Translations under genes and position numbers: made by a program
The notes under the pieces: model-generated
Databases searched by the model: none
Told to the model about the DNA's origin: nothing
The model's input: only the letters and a program-made list of their open reading frames with translations
Origin: Clostridium sp. CAG:138
Lineage (GTDB): Bacteria; Bacillota; Clostridia; Christensenellales; CAG-138
Direction of reading: 5' to 3'
Assembly (NCBI GenBank): GCA_000435055.1
Contig: FR879676.1
Coordinates: 1-26,215 of the forward strand
Length of the DNA stretch: 26,215 nt
Shown: positions 7,312-14,805 of the stretch, in pieces
Layout of the letters: the number at the start of each line of letters is the position of its first letter
Position numbering within the stretch: position 1 is the stretch's first letter

Positions 7312-8634
7312 TTATTCCGCTGCGGGTGCTTCTTCCGCGGGAGCTGCTGCGGGAACAACGGCGTTTGCAACAAGCATTTTGACTGCGGCGTTGTAAAGCG
7401 CGGATACGGCATATTTCATGCGGTTGTCCTTAAGTTCGGCATCGATTTTTTCGTCATCCCAATGCTGCTGCTTTGCAGTGTCGCTCATTGCGATAACCTC
7501 GCGGAAATCCTCGTCGGTGGGCTCGAGTTTTTCCGCATCGATGATTGCCATCATAACGTACTGGGACTTAAGCTGACGCTGAGCGGCCTGCTCATAATCC
7601 TTGCGCATATCTTCAATGGAAAGGTGTGCGTATTCAAGGTAGCTCTTGAGATCTGCGCCGAAGGACTGAAGCTGTTTGTCGAACCTGTCGATCTGCATGT
7701 CAACCTCTGCGGAGACGATATCGCCGTGAATTTCAACTTCCGCATTGTCGATGACTTTCTGAAGGATGAGGTCGGTGCGCTCGTTCTTTGCTCTTTCGGC
7801 GGCGCGCTTTTCAAGATCGCCGCGAACGTAAGCGGTGTATTCGTCAACGGTGGAGCATTCTGAAATATCCTGAACGAATTCATCATTCAGTTCGGGAACG
7901 TTTTCTTCGGTGATTGCGTGAACCTTGACCTTGAAAACAACGGGCTTGCCCGCAAGGTTTTCCGCATGGTAATCCTCGGGGAAGGTGACGTTGATGTCAC
8001 GCTCGTCGCCGATGTTCATGCCGACCATCTGCTCTTCAAATCCGGGAATGAAGGAGCCGGAACCGATTTTGAGCTTATAGCCTTCGGCAGTGCCGCCTTC
8101 GAACTGCTCATCGCCCATGAATCCCGCAAAATCGAGGGTTACGATATCGCCCTGACGAACGGGACGATCCTCAACGGCTGCTTCGGTCGCCATCTCGTTG
8201 AGCTTTTTCTGAATCTCTGCGGAAACTTCTTCGTCCGTAACATTATATTCAATAACGGGTGCTTCTATTCCCTTGTATTGGCCGAGTTTGACCGTCGGGT
8301 GGAGAACAACTTCCGCGGTGAAGCTGACGCCGTCCTGCTCGGATACTTCGGTGAACTCAATGTTCGGCTGAATCTCGGGCACGAGATTGTGTTCGGCAAG
8401 CGCATCGGAATAAACGCTTTGAACGAGTGAATCGAATTCCTCATCCCAAAAAACGTTCACGCCGTAGGTTGCTTCAATAACCTTGCGGGGCACTTTGCCC
8501 TTGCGGAAACCGGGAATGTTGTAATGTGCACCGGTCCTGCGGTACGCACTTTCCAATGCTCTGCGGTAATCCTCTGCGGGGATTTTGAGGCTGAGCTTGA
8601 CTTTGCCGTTTTCAATGTTTGTGAGTTCTGACAT
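7312..8634 (-). CDS. tig: Trigger factor (ribosome-associated chaperone and peptidyl-prolyl isomerase)
   Basis: Trigger factor binds the ribosome exit tunnel and shields nascent chains. The 440 residues have the standard three parts: the N-terminal ribosome-binding domain with the signature GFRKGKVP (42-49), an FKBP-type isomerase domain (about 150-240, with GDIVTLDFAGFMGDEQFEGG and FIPGFEEQMVGM), and a helical C-terminal chaperone domain ending in an Ala/Pro/Glu-rich tail. The start at ATG 8634 follows GGAGG with 5-nt spacing. An 8-residue longer reading from 8658 is rejected. Two tandem promoters lie about 220 and 260 bp upstream. It is the first gene of the clpP/clpX direction and probably the most strongly expressed. 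Confidence 0.97.
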   Translation of the reverse strand: MSELTNIENGKVKLSLKIPAEDYRRALESAYRRTGAHYNIPGFRKGKVPRKVIEATYGVNVFWDEEFDSLVQSVYSDALAEHNLVPEIQPNIEFTEVSEQDGVSFTAEVVLHPTVKLGQYKGIEAPVIEYNVTDEEVSAEIQKKLNEMATEAAVEDRPVRQGDIVTLDFAGFMGDEQFEGGTAEGYKLKIGSGSFIPGFEEQMVGMNIGDERDINVTFPEDYHAENLAGKPVVFKVKVHAITEENVPELNDEFVQDISECSTVDEYTAYVRGDLEKRAAERAKNERTDLILQKVIDNAEVEIHGDIVSAEVDMQIDRFDKQLQSFGADLKSYLEYAHLSIEDMRKDYEQAAQRQLKSQYVMMAIIDAEKLEPTDEDFREVIAMSDTAKQQHWDDEKIDAELKDNRMKYAVSALYNAAVKMLVANAVVPAAAPAEEAPAAE

Positions 8635-8847
8635 ATAATCCTCCAAATATATCTGCATCGGTACTTATGTCCGATTAGTGTGCCGAGAAAACGCCGATTA
8701 AAATTTTTGCAGCAATGCCCGCAAAGCAGAGCTTCTGCGCCGCAAAAAAGACTTTTCCGGCTTTTTCCTGAGGGATAGCATCCAAGCAAACGCTCAATGC
8801 AGCAAAAAAACGCACCGCATATGAAGCGTCCCGGGCAGTATCCACAA
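8635..8847 (-). promoter_or_regulatory. Long untranslated leader of tig
   Basis: If transcription starts from the proximal promoter near 8847, the tig leader is about 213 nt. It contains a T7 run (8818-8812 on the minus strand) preceded only by a weak short stem, and a small GCAGA/TCTGC hairpin (8727-8739). I recognise no riboswitch or ribosomal-protein leader. A short frame in this stretch runs into tig in another phase and does not look coding. Confidence 0.4.
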
Positions 8848-8853
8848 TGATTT

Positions 8854-8882
8854 ATTATAACACAGGGTGATGCGGCTGTAAA
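8854..8882 (-). promoter_or_regulatory. Proximal sigma-A promoter of tig (extended -10)
   Basis: On the minus strand TTTACA (8882-8877), 17-nt spacer, TATAAT (8859-8854), with TG two bases before the -10. This is one mismatch from consensus. Confidence 0.8.
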
Positions 8883-8896
8883 TGATTGACAACCAT

Positions 8897-8925
8897 AATA
8901 TACCGCAACGGTCGTGTTTTTTCAA
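8897..8925 (-). promoter_or_regulatory. Distal sigma-A promoter of tig
   Basis: On the minus strand TTGAAA (8925-8920), 17-nt spacer, TATATT (8902-8897). It lies 43 bp upstream of the proximal promoter in the same orientation, so tig probably has tandem promoters. The AT-rich stretch 8926-8997 between here and the deacetylase terminator holds nothing else I can identify. Confidence 0.6.
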
Positions 8926-8997
8926 GTCTTTTTTATCAAAATCGGAATCGTTTCACAATTTTTGCGCAAAAATACATAATATAAATAAAAAACAAGC

Positions 8998-9034
8998 AAA
9001 AAAACGGCGGGGTGAACATAAACCACCCCTGCCG
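8998..9034 (-). terminator. Rho-independent terminator of the polysaccharide deacetylase gene
   Basis: Positions 9005-9014 pair with 9024-9034 (10 bp with one bulged base) across a 9-nt loop. A T7 tract (9004-8998) follows on the minus strand. It lies 47 bp after the deacetylase stop codon. Confidence 0.9.
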
Positions 9035-9081
9035 AAGTGCGGCACTGCCGCTGTGCCGTATGGTACTGCGGCGTTGCCGTG

Positions 9082-9948
9082 TCATTGAGCCGGTTTTTGC
9101 ACACCGTTCACGTCGATAAGGGTTTCGCCGTCCAAAAGCAGGTCACTGACGGTAACAAAGCTGTATCCCTGAGCAAGTGCGGACTCAATAAGTGTCGGAA
9201 GATACTGCTCTATCTTATAGCCGTTGTTGTGGCAGAGAATGATCGAACCGTCCGAAAGCTTCGGAAGCACGGTGTCAAGAATCGTCTGCGCGGAACGCTC
9301 GGGTTTCCAGTCAACGGTGTCAATATTCCACTGAATGACCTCGTAACCCGCTTCACGAACGGTTTTAATAACTCTGTCGTCATATTCGCCGTAAGGCGCA
9401 CGGAAAAGCTTTGTTCGCCTGCCGATGATGGGTTCAAGCAGATTGTCGAACTGTGAAAGTTCACTTTTCATTTGCTCGGGCGAAAGTTTGCTCATGTGCG
9501 GATGGGTGAGGGAGTGATTGCCGATTTCGTGACCGGCATCGGAAATTGCCTTCACCTTGTCGGGGTAGTCGTTCACCCAGAAGCCGCAAAGGAAGAAAGT
9601 TGCCTTGATATCGTATTCCTTCAGGGTATCAAGAATAAAGTCCGTTTTGTCATCCTCCCATGCAGCGTCGATTGTAAGCGCGATGCGCTTGTCGCTCCGC
9701 GAAACGCTGTAAACGGGCAGCTCCTTCATCAACCCCGCAAGCACTTCAAGTTCATACTGTTCAACACCGCTGCCCGCTGCCGAACCCGGCAGATTAAGGT
9801 TAGACTGCGGTTTGCCTCCGGTCGGACGGTCGGGTTCGGCGCCGCTGTCCCTGCCGGAAAAGACCGCAAATGCAATTGCGGCAACAATGACAAGCAGCAC
9901 CGTCGCCGCCCAGATGAGGGTTTTTTTGGATATTACCATTATTTTCAT
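9082..9948 (-). CDS. Membrane-anchored polysaccharide deacetylase, PdaB-like (sporulation)
   Basis: The 288-residue protein has one N-terminal membrane anchor (about 11-30), a Gly/Pro/Ser-rich linker, and a NodB-type carbohydrate esterase-4 domain (about 88-275) outside the membrane. Seen motifs: TIDAAW (Asp94) in place of the usual TFDDG, HSLTH (His145, His149) for the metal, RAPYGEYD (183-190), DTVDW (210-214), and the ILCHNN motif with His240. The second motif-1 aspartate, a metal ligand in classical deacetylases, is replaced by Ala95. Sporulation relatives such as PdaB likewise depart from TFDDG, so activity may differ. The start at ATG 9948 has GGAGG 7 nt upstream. A sigma-E-like promoter lies just upstream, and a germinant-receptor operon is divergent. 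Cortex or spore-envelope glycan modification is inferred. Confidence 0.88.
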   Translation of the reverse strand: MKIMVISKKTLIWAATVLLVIVAAIAFAVFSGRDSGAEPDRPTGGKPQSNLNLPGSAAGSGVEQYELEVLAGLMKELPVYSVSRSDKRIALTIDAAWEDDKTDFILDTLKEYDIKATFFLCGFWVNDYPDKVKAISDAGHEIGNHSLTHPHMSKLSPEQMKSELSQFDNLLEPIIGRRTKLFRAPYGEYDDRVIKTVREAGYEVIQWNIDTVDWKPERSAQTILDTVLPKLSDGSIILCHNNGYKIEQYLPTLIESALAQGYSFVTVSDLLLDGETLIDVNGVQKPAQ

Positions 9949-9984
9949 TGCAGATCCTCCGTCTGATTGATTGTTTCCGTTTTG

Positions 9985-10014
9985 ATTATATGAAGCGGAC
10001 CGTCGGAAACATTC
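9985..10014 (-). promoter_or_regulatory. Sigma-E-like sporulation promoter of the deacetylase gene
   Basis: On the minus strand GAATGTT (10014-10008), 15-nt spacer, CATATAAT (9992-9985). The Bacillus sigma-E consensus is KMATATT-N14-15-CATACAHT, so the -35 matches 6 of 7 and the -10 differs at one position. The predicted start near 9978 gives a 30-nt leader with the GGAGG site. This part of the 273-bp divergent gap is convincing. For the gerA side I found no clear sigma-G promoter. Confidence 0.55.
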
Positions 10015-10221
10015 CGAACGGCGCGAAATTTGCGGCCGCGGCACGGATTTGCGTAATTTGCATAAACGGAACAAAGCGGAGAAAAGCTAAATCGGGAAAG
10101 GCCGAACAAAACGTTCTCTGCGTAAAATCCGACGCTTGCGGATGCATTGGGCGAAACGGCACGGAACGGTGTCAGTTCGGAAAAACGGAAAACACGAATG
10201 AATCAGGGAGCGGAGAAGCTT

Positions 10222-11883
10222 ATGAAACCCGAATCAAATAACGAATCAAGTAATTATGAAAGCGACCGGGGCGGGGAAGGCATTCGCGGCAGGTTGGAGC
10301 GTTTCTTTGCCTTTGACAGGCACGATATGCGATATGAACTCACCGAACGTGAGGCGGGGGAGCCGAAAAGCTTCGGCGGCTGGAAGGATATTGCACCGCA
10401 GGGGGAACCCGATTTTCGTCCCGTGCCTGCGGATATAAACGCTGCGGAAGCGGAGCTTCGGAATGTGTTCCGTGCAGATATAAACACCGATGTTATCTTC
10501 CGCCGACTCAATATTGCGGGGAAAACATCCGCATTGATTGTGTATATGAACGGAATGGCAAGCGATGAAACGATTGCGGATTTCATAATGCGTCCGTTGA
10601 TGACGGCAAAGCAGGATGCGGATACAAGCAGCGAAGGCATAATCAATAATATCCTGCAAGTCAGCGAAATAGGTACGGAAAGTGATCTTAACCTTGTTAT
10701 AACGGCAATAACGGACGGTAAAGCCGCCCTTTTCGTGCAGGGTGCATCCGAAGCAATTATTCCGGAGACCCGCGGGTTTGAAAAACGCAGCGTTTCAACA
10801 ACGGATAATGAAAAAATCGTGCGCGGACCGAAGGAAGGATTCACGGAGAACCTGAGAACGAACATAACGCTTGTCAGACGAATCATTCATTCGGATGATC
10901 TTGTTGTTGAGTTTCGTCCCGCCGGGTGCGATAACAATATAAGAATTGCCGTTATGTATCGGGACGGCGTCGCGAACCGCACACTTATCGAGGAAGTTAA
11001 ACGGCGGCTGGCGAAGGTGAACGCGCGCACAATCATAGATACCGGGATGCTTGACCAGCTTATTGAGGGTGACGGCTTCTCGCCGATTCCGCAAACACTC
11101 GCAACCGAGAGGCCGGACAGGGTCGCATCCTTCATAATGCAGGGCGCGGTTTCAATAATTGCGGACGGAAGCCCGTTCGCGCTTATCATGCCGATAACGC
11201 TTTCCGCGCTCATGAACAGTCCGGAGGATATTTACATGCGGAAGCCTCTCGGAACACTTCTGCGCATCGTGCGTTATGCGGGAGTTCTGATTTCGCTTTT
11301 GCTGCCGGGATACTTTGTTGCGCTTGCGCTGTATCATCAGGGGCTGCTTTCAACGGAAGTGCTGAGCACCGTCATACAGTCGCGAAAGATGGTTTTTGAA
11401 CCGCTCCCGTTTGAAATGCTGCTGCTGCTTTTTGTTTTTCAGTTGATAAGGGAAGCGGGAATGCGCGTTCCCGGCAGCATCGGGCAGGCGATCGGCGTAA
11501 TCGGCGGATTGATACTCGGGCAGGCGGCGGTGGCAGCGAATCTTGCAAGCTCCGTAATGCTCATCATCGTTGCCCTGTCGGGACTCGGAAACTTCTGCGT
11601 TCCGGATTATTCAACACAAATCGCTGCATCGTATTTCCGCATCGCGTTCGTAATTGCGGCGTGGCTCGGGGGGCTGCTCGGACTTGCGGCGGCACTGGTT
11701 GTGTTTACGGCGTACCTTGCAAACATGAAATCGTTCGGCGTTCCGTTCCTTGCGCCTTTTGCACCGAAAACGCTCTCGAAACGGCCGTTCGTTATTCGCG
11801 GAAAACTCGGAATGCATCACAGAGCGGAGGATTACATGAATACGCACGGAGATACGCTGCCCAAACAGGAAGGAAAATCATGA
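10222..11883 (+). CDS. gerAA: Spore germination protein, GerA family A subunit
   Basis: The A subunit forms the ligand-gated channel core of germinant receptors in the spore inner membrane. The 553 residues comprise a polar N-terminal tail of about 60 residues, a soluble region (about 60-290) with the family blocks FRRLNIAGKTSALIVYMNGM and IDTGMLDQLIEGDGFSPIPQ, then four to five membrane segments from about 355 with MLLLLFVFQLIREAGMRVP and IGQAIGVIGGLILGQAAV, and a cytoplasmic tail. It is longer than the usual 480-500 because of the N-terminal tail. ATG 10222 is chosen because CGGAG lies 6 nt upstream. ATG 10198 in the same frame has a weaker site. The stop overlaps the next ATG (ATGA at 11880). 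The symbol marks family only, and the germinant is unknown. Confidence 0.93.
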   Translation: MKPESNNESSNYESDRGGEGIRGRLERFFAFDRHDMRYELTEREAGEPKSFGGWKDIAPQGEPDFRPVPADINAAEAELRNVFRADINTDVIFRRLNIAGKTSALIVYMNGMASDETIADFIMRPLMTAKQDADTSSEGIINNILQVSEIGTESDLNLVITAITDGKAALFVQGASEAIIPETRGFEKRSVSTTDNEKIVRGPKEGFTENLRTNITLVRRIIHSDDLVVEFRPAGCDNNIRIAVMYRDGVANRTLIEEVKRRLAKVNARTIIDTGMLDQLIEGDGFSPIPQTLATERPDRVASFIMQGAVSIIADGSPFALIMPITLSALMNSPEDIYMRKPLGTLLRIVRYAGVLISLLLPGYFVALALYHQGLLSTEVLSTVIQSRKMVFEPLPFEMLLLLFVFQLIREAGMRVPGSIGQAIGVIGGLILGQAAVAANLASSVMLIIVALSGLGNFCVPDYSTQIAASYFRIAFVIAAWLGGLLGLAAALVVFTAYLANMKSFGVPFLAPFAPKTLSKRPFVIRGKLGMHHRAEDYMNTHGDTLPKQEGKS

Positions 11884-12005
11884 AAAATTTTTTGAAACGC
11901 TGTTTTAAATGCGTGGATAAGCGCATGAGCCCGAATCAGGGTTTTGCCGTTAAGCGGAAATTCAAAAACCGGCTTTCGAAAACGGTTTTCGGGAGGGGCT
12001 TATGA
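11880..12005 (+). CDS. Micro-ORF of 41 residues inside the ger operon, very basic
   Basis: This frame begins in an ATGA overlap with the gerA-subunit stop and ends in an ATGA overlap with the gerB-subunit start. It has its own ribosome site (AGGAAGGA, about 6 nt before ATG). The peptide starts MKNFLKRCFKCVDKRM and ends TVFGRGL. It holds 13 Lys/Arg and one acidic residue, two Cys in a CFKC pattern, and no membrane segment. The exact double coupling argues that it is translated, if only to link gerA and gerB synthesis. A basic amphipathic peptide could contact membrane lipid, nucleic acid or the receptor. No family is recognised. The alternative is a spacer frame whose translation merely couples the subunits. 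Confidence 0.6.
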   Translation: MKNFLKRCFKCVDKRMSPNQGFAVKRKFKNRLSKTVFGRGL

Positions 12006-13108
12006 ATCTCAGAGAAGGGCGCATCGGTGTTCGCGAGGGCATATCGATTGCGGCAATTGCAATGTGTACGAGCGGGTTATTCGCGTTTGACACAAAAAAT
12101 ACCTGCGCCTGCGGCAGTGCGGCTTATATCACGCTTCCTGCCGGCGGAATCATTGCAATCGTTTTTTTTATCATCGTGCTTGCGGCAATGCGGCGCAGCG
12201 GGGCAAAAAATCTTTCGGAACTCATTCTGTCCGCATTCGGAGGAACGATCGGTACGGCGGTCACACTTGTGCTGATGCTTTGCCTGCTCGCTGCGGCATA
12301 CTCGCCGCTCAGCGGGTTCATCCAAGCGATGCACGGCTTGTTTTTCGACGGCATCGGCTACGGCAAACTTGCAATGTATGTGCTTCCGACGGTGCTTTTT
12401 GTTGCATGGCTCGGTTTTGAAACCATAGGACGGACGGCAAAATGCTTCGCTTTGCTGCTGCTGATTGTGCTTGCTGTTTCGATTCTGACGGCATCAAGTG
12501 AGTTTGAAACATACAGATTGTATCCGTTCCCGGGCAGCAATATCGGGTTGTTGACACGGCAGGCTTTTTCGCAGTCGGGTGCGTTCCTGCCGGCTCTGCT
12601 GTCGCTTTTGATAACATGTACCGGCCTTCAGGGAACGCATCACGCGAAAAAAGCAGGAGTCATTGCCGCCTTAATCTCCGCTGCCGTCTGCGCGGCTGCA
12701 CAACTTGCGGTAAGCCTTGCGTTCACTTACACGGAGCTCGGCGATCTTTTTATGCCGCTGTTCAGAATCAACAACCTTAAGAGTCTTGAAACGCATTTGC
12801 TGCGCATGGATAAACTTGCACACATTGCGTGGCTCACCGGCGGCATGCTGACGGGTTCGTTCTATATTTATTCGGCTTCGCTGCTGTTTTCGCAGGTTTT
12901 CGGCGTTCGTGATATTCGGCCGGTGCTGAGTTCGAACGTTCTGCTTGTCGGACTGCTGATAATCATTGATTTTGAAGGAATTATGCGCTTTCTTCCCGAC
13001 CCTCGTGCGGCGAATGCCGAGTACGGCTTCATCTTCATTGCCGTGCCGACTGTGCTTGCGGCTTTCATCGGAGCCGTTTCGGCGAAAAAACGGAGAAAAC
13101 ATTCCTGA
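12002..13108 (+). CDS. gerAB: Spore germination protein, GerA family B subunit (APC-type transporter fold)
   Basis: The B subunit is the likely germinant-binding member, related to amino acid permeases. The 368-residue protein is almost wholly hydrophobic with about ten membrane helices. The N-terminal block REGRIGVREGISIAAIAM precedes the first helix, and the GFETIGRTAKC segment (about 138-148) lies where this family has its conserved Glu. The helices end in a basic tail AKKRRKHS. Length matches the family. ATG 12002 has GGGAGGGG 4 nt upstream and overlaps the micro-ORF stop. gerC follows after 37 bp, in the usual A-B-C order. Confidence 0.93.
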   Translation: MNLREGRIGVREGISIAAIAMCTSGLFAFDTKNTCACGSAAYITLPAGGIIAIVFFIIVLAAMRRSGAKNLSELILSAFGGTIGTAVTLVLMLCLLAAAYSPLSGFIQAMHGLFFDGIGYGKLAMYVLPTVLFVAWLGFETIGRTAKCFALLLLIVLAVSILTASSEFETYRLYPFPGSNIGLLTRQAFSQSGAFLPALLSLLITCTGLQGTHHAKKAGVIAALISAAVCAAAQLAVSLAFTYTELGDLFMPLFRINNLKSLETHLLRMDKLAHIAWLTGGMLTGSFYIYSASLLFSQVFGVRDIRPVLSSNVLLVGLLIIIDFEGIMRFLPDPRAANAEYGFIFIAVPTVLAAFIGAVSAKKRRKHS

Positions 13109-13145
13109 ATTTTACATTAACATAAAAAGAAACGGAGAAAAACTG

Positions 13146-14405
13146 ATGAAACAAACTCAGCGGCACGAAGATAAACAAAAATCACTGTTGCGCACTGCGG
13201 CATTGACGGCTTTGACTGCGGCAGTTTGCACGGCATTGCTTCCGCTCTGCGGCTGCCTCAATCCGGTGAGCCTTGATAACTACGGTTATGTTGTTACGGT
13301 TGGTGCTGACATAGGTCAAAAAGAGAAATATGAGGTGATTCTTGAGCTCCAGAGGGAAAGTTCAAATGCCTCCGATGAGAATGAAGGCGGCGCGATAGTC
13401 CTTTCGGTGGAGGCCGAAAACCTTTTTGATGCGATAAACAAAATAAGCTACGGTGTGCCGTACGAACTGAGCTTTACCAGAACGCATGTTTTCGTTTTTG
13501 GTGAGGAGCTTGCAAGAAAAGGCATGATACCGGATTTTTTGGGACTTTCGTTTGACACACTGCGAATACGAACCTCCGCAATGGTTCAGGTGACGCATTG
13601 CAGCGTTCGTGAATACCTCGGCGGTCTGAGTGCAAACAATAACGCGAACCTTTCAACATTGCAGGACGACATGATTAACGATGCGCGCAAAACAGGGCGC
13701 GTTGCGGTGATAAATGCTGCGCGCTGCTTTGAAGCGTGCAGCGGCGGAAGGTTTGATCCCGTGCTGCCAATGGGCTTTTACGATCCGAAAGTTGTTACGG
13801 ATACAAAACAGAAAAATACTGCGACCGAGGGTGAAAATCCTTTGGCGGATGCCGAGAAGGGCGCAAGGCTGGGCGGAATGCAGGGGCTTACAATGTGCGC
13901 CGCGCTGTTCGACGGATGGGTTATGAAAGGGTGGCTTGATGCGGATGACACTCAGTTCATGAATATCGGAAAGGGCGATTTCGAATCGGGAACAATAATG
14001 TATGATTACGGTGAGCCTGACGGTGCGGAGCGTGCAGCGCTGATTGCAAAACTTGAAAAAAAACGCATTTCGGTCAATGTTGACGGTGCCCCCTCCGCAA
14101 AAGCGGAATATGAAATCTCGCTGACTGTCGGACAGGATAAGTCGGGCAGAATCGGAAGGGAATGGCGAAGCGGAATGCAGCAGAAACTGGAACGGTATTT
14201 TGAAACCGAGCTTGCGCGAGTGTTCAAACTTTGCCGCGACTGCGGCTGCGATGCAATGGGGTTCGGAAGATATGCGTCAAAAAAATTCGGCAGCGTGGAG
14301 TCGTGGGAAAATCTAAACTGGAAATCCATCTATCCGGAGCTCGATGCGCAATTTATTGTCAAATTGACACTGGATGACGAATACATTGCCGAAACAAGAC
14401 AATAA
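13146..14405 (+). CDS. gerAC: Spore germination lipoprotein, GerA family C subunit
   Basis: The C subunit is a lipoprotein on the outer face of the spore inner membrane, needed for receptor function. The 419 residues start with a charged segment, a hydrophobic stretch (about 18-34) and the lipobox LCGC, which predicts lipidation of Cys37. The family start LDNYGYVVTVGADIG follows, then YELSFTRTHVFVFGEELARKG, and the C-terminal Ger(x)C domain with DAMGFGRYASKKF (about 373-385). ATG 13146 has CGGAG 8 nt upstream. The frame is open further back into gerB, but that is shadow. A moderately acidic insert (about 220-250) contains ENPLADAEKGARLGG. A small membrane protein follows in the same operon. 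Confidence 0.94.
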   Translation: MKQTQRHEDKQKSLLRTAALTALTAAVCTALLPLCGCLNPVSLDNYGYVVTVGADIGQKEKYEVILELQRESSNASDENEGGAIVLSVEAENLFDAINKISYGVPYELSFTRTHVFVFGEELARKGMIPDFLGLSFDTLRIRTSAMVQVTHCSVREYLGGLSANNNANLSTLQDDMINDARKTGRVAVINAARCFEACSGGRFDPVLPMGFYDPKVVTDTKQKNTATEGENPLADAEKGARLGGMQGLTMCAALFDGWVMKGWLDADDTQFMNIGKGDFESGTIMYDYGEPDGAERAALIAKLEKKRISVNVDGAPSAKAEYEISLTVGQDKSGRIGREWRSGMQQKLERYFETELARVFKLCRDCGCDAMGFGRYASKKFGSVESWENLNWKSIYPELDAQFIVKLTLDDEYIAETRQ

Positions 14406-14440
14406 CAGCCTCTCGAATTTTGTTGAAAAGGAGAAAAAAC

Positions 14441-14596
14441 ATGATTTGGATTCCTGCCGCGGTATGCGCAGCTTATAACATTGCATACATCGTTCATTGT
14501 CTCAAATTTAAACGTTTTCGTGCTGCCGTCGGAATGGCTCTGCTTGCAGCGGCAGTTGCGGCGGCTGTCATTTCGATTCAACTGAGCAGACTGTAA
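14441..14596 (+). CDS. Small two-helix membrane protein at the end of the ger operon (D-subunit-like)
   Basis: A 51-residue frame begins at ATG 14441 behind a clear AAGGAG with 7-nt spacing, 35 bp after the gerC stop. It shows a first hydrophobic helix (about 2-20, starting MIWIPAAVCAAYNIAYI), a short basic turn KFKRFR (22-27), and a second Ala-rich helix (about 28-48). Size, topology and place match the small D proteins known beside some Bacillus ger operons, which adjust germination responsiveness. Sequence identity with those is not something I can assess. It is the last gene before the operon terminator. Confidence 0.75.
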   Translation: MIWIPAAVCAAYNIAYIVHCLKFKRFRAAVGMALLAAAVAAAVISIQLSRL

Positions 14597-14639
14597 AATA
14601 CTTTTTAATAATGCGGAACGGCCGCGCTGCGTATGTTCA

Positions 14640-14676
14640 CGTGACGTGAATACATGCGGCATGTATTCACGTTGTG
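14640..14676 (+). repeat. Long perfect hairpin after the ger operon
   Basis: Positions 14644-14656 pair with 14660-14672 over 13 perfect base pairs with a 3-nt loop, and G-U/G-C pairs extend the stem to 14640/14676. No T-run follows directly. It lies 44 bp after the last ger gene and just before a classic terminator. It may protect the mRNA 3' end or bind a protein. Confidence 0.7.
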
Positions 14677-14680
14677 TTAA

Positions 14681-14713
14681 GAAGAGGGGATATCGGTCCC
14701 CTTTTCTCTTTTT
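14681..14713 (+). terminator. Rho-independent terminator of the ger operon
   Basis: GAAGAGGGGA (14681-14690) pairs with TCCCCTTTTC (14697-14706) with one G-U and a 6-nt loop. TCTTTTT (14707-14713) follows. Confidence 0.8.
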
Positions 14714-14747
14714 AACATTCAATTTTGATTTATATTCTTCACAGCTA

Positions 14748-14776
14748 TTGAATTTACGTTCGATTTGGGTTATATT
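14748..14776 (+). promoter_or_regulatory. Sigma-A type promoter of mscL
   Basis: TTGAAT (14748-14753), 17-nt spacer, TATATT (14771-14776). The predicted start is near 14783, 23 nt before the mscL ATG. Confidence 0.65.
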
Positions 14777-14805
14777 TATTGCATCCAAAAATACGGGAGG
14801 CTGTT

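Noticed and set aside
8457..8789. 110-residue frame overlapping the tig start on the minus strand
   Set aside because: It runs through the tig leader and coding region in another phase, and has no ribosome site or recognisable protein.
10046..10082. Possible sigma-G promoter (TGCATA with AAAGCTA) before the ger operon
   Set aside because: The -10 lacks the CAT core, so it is not strong enough to report.
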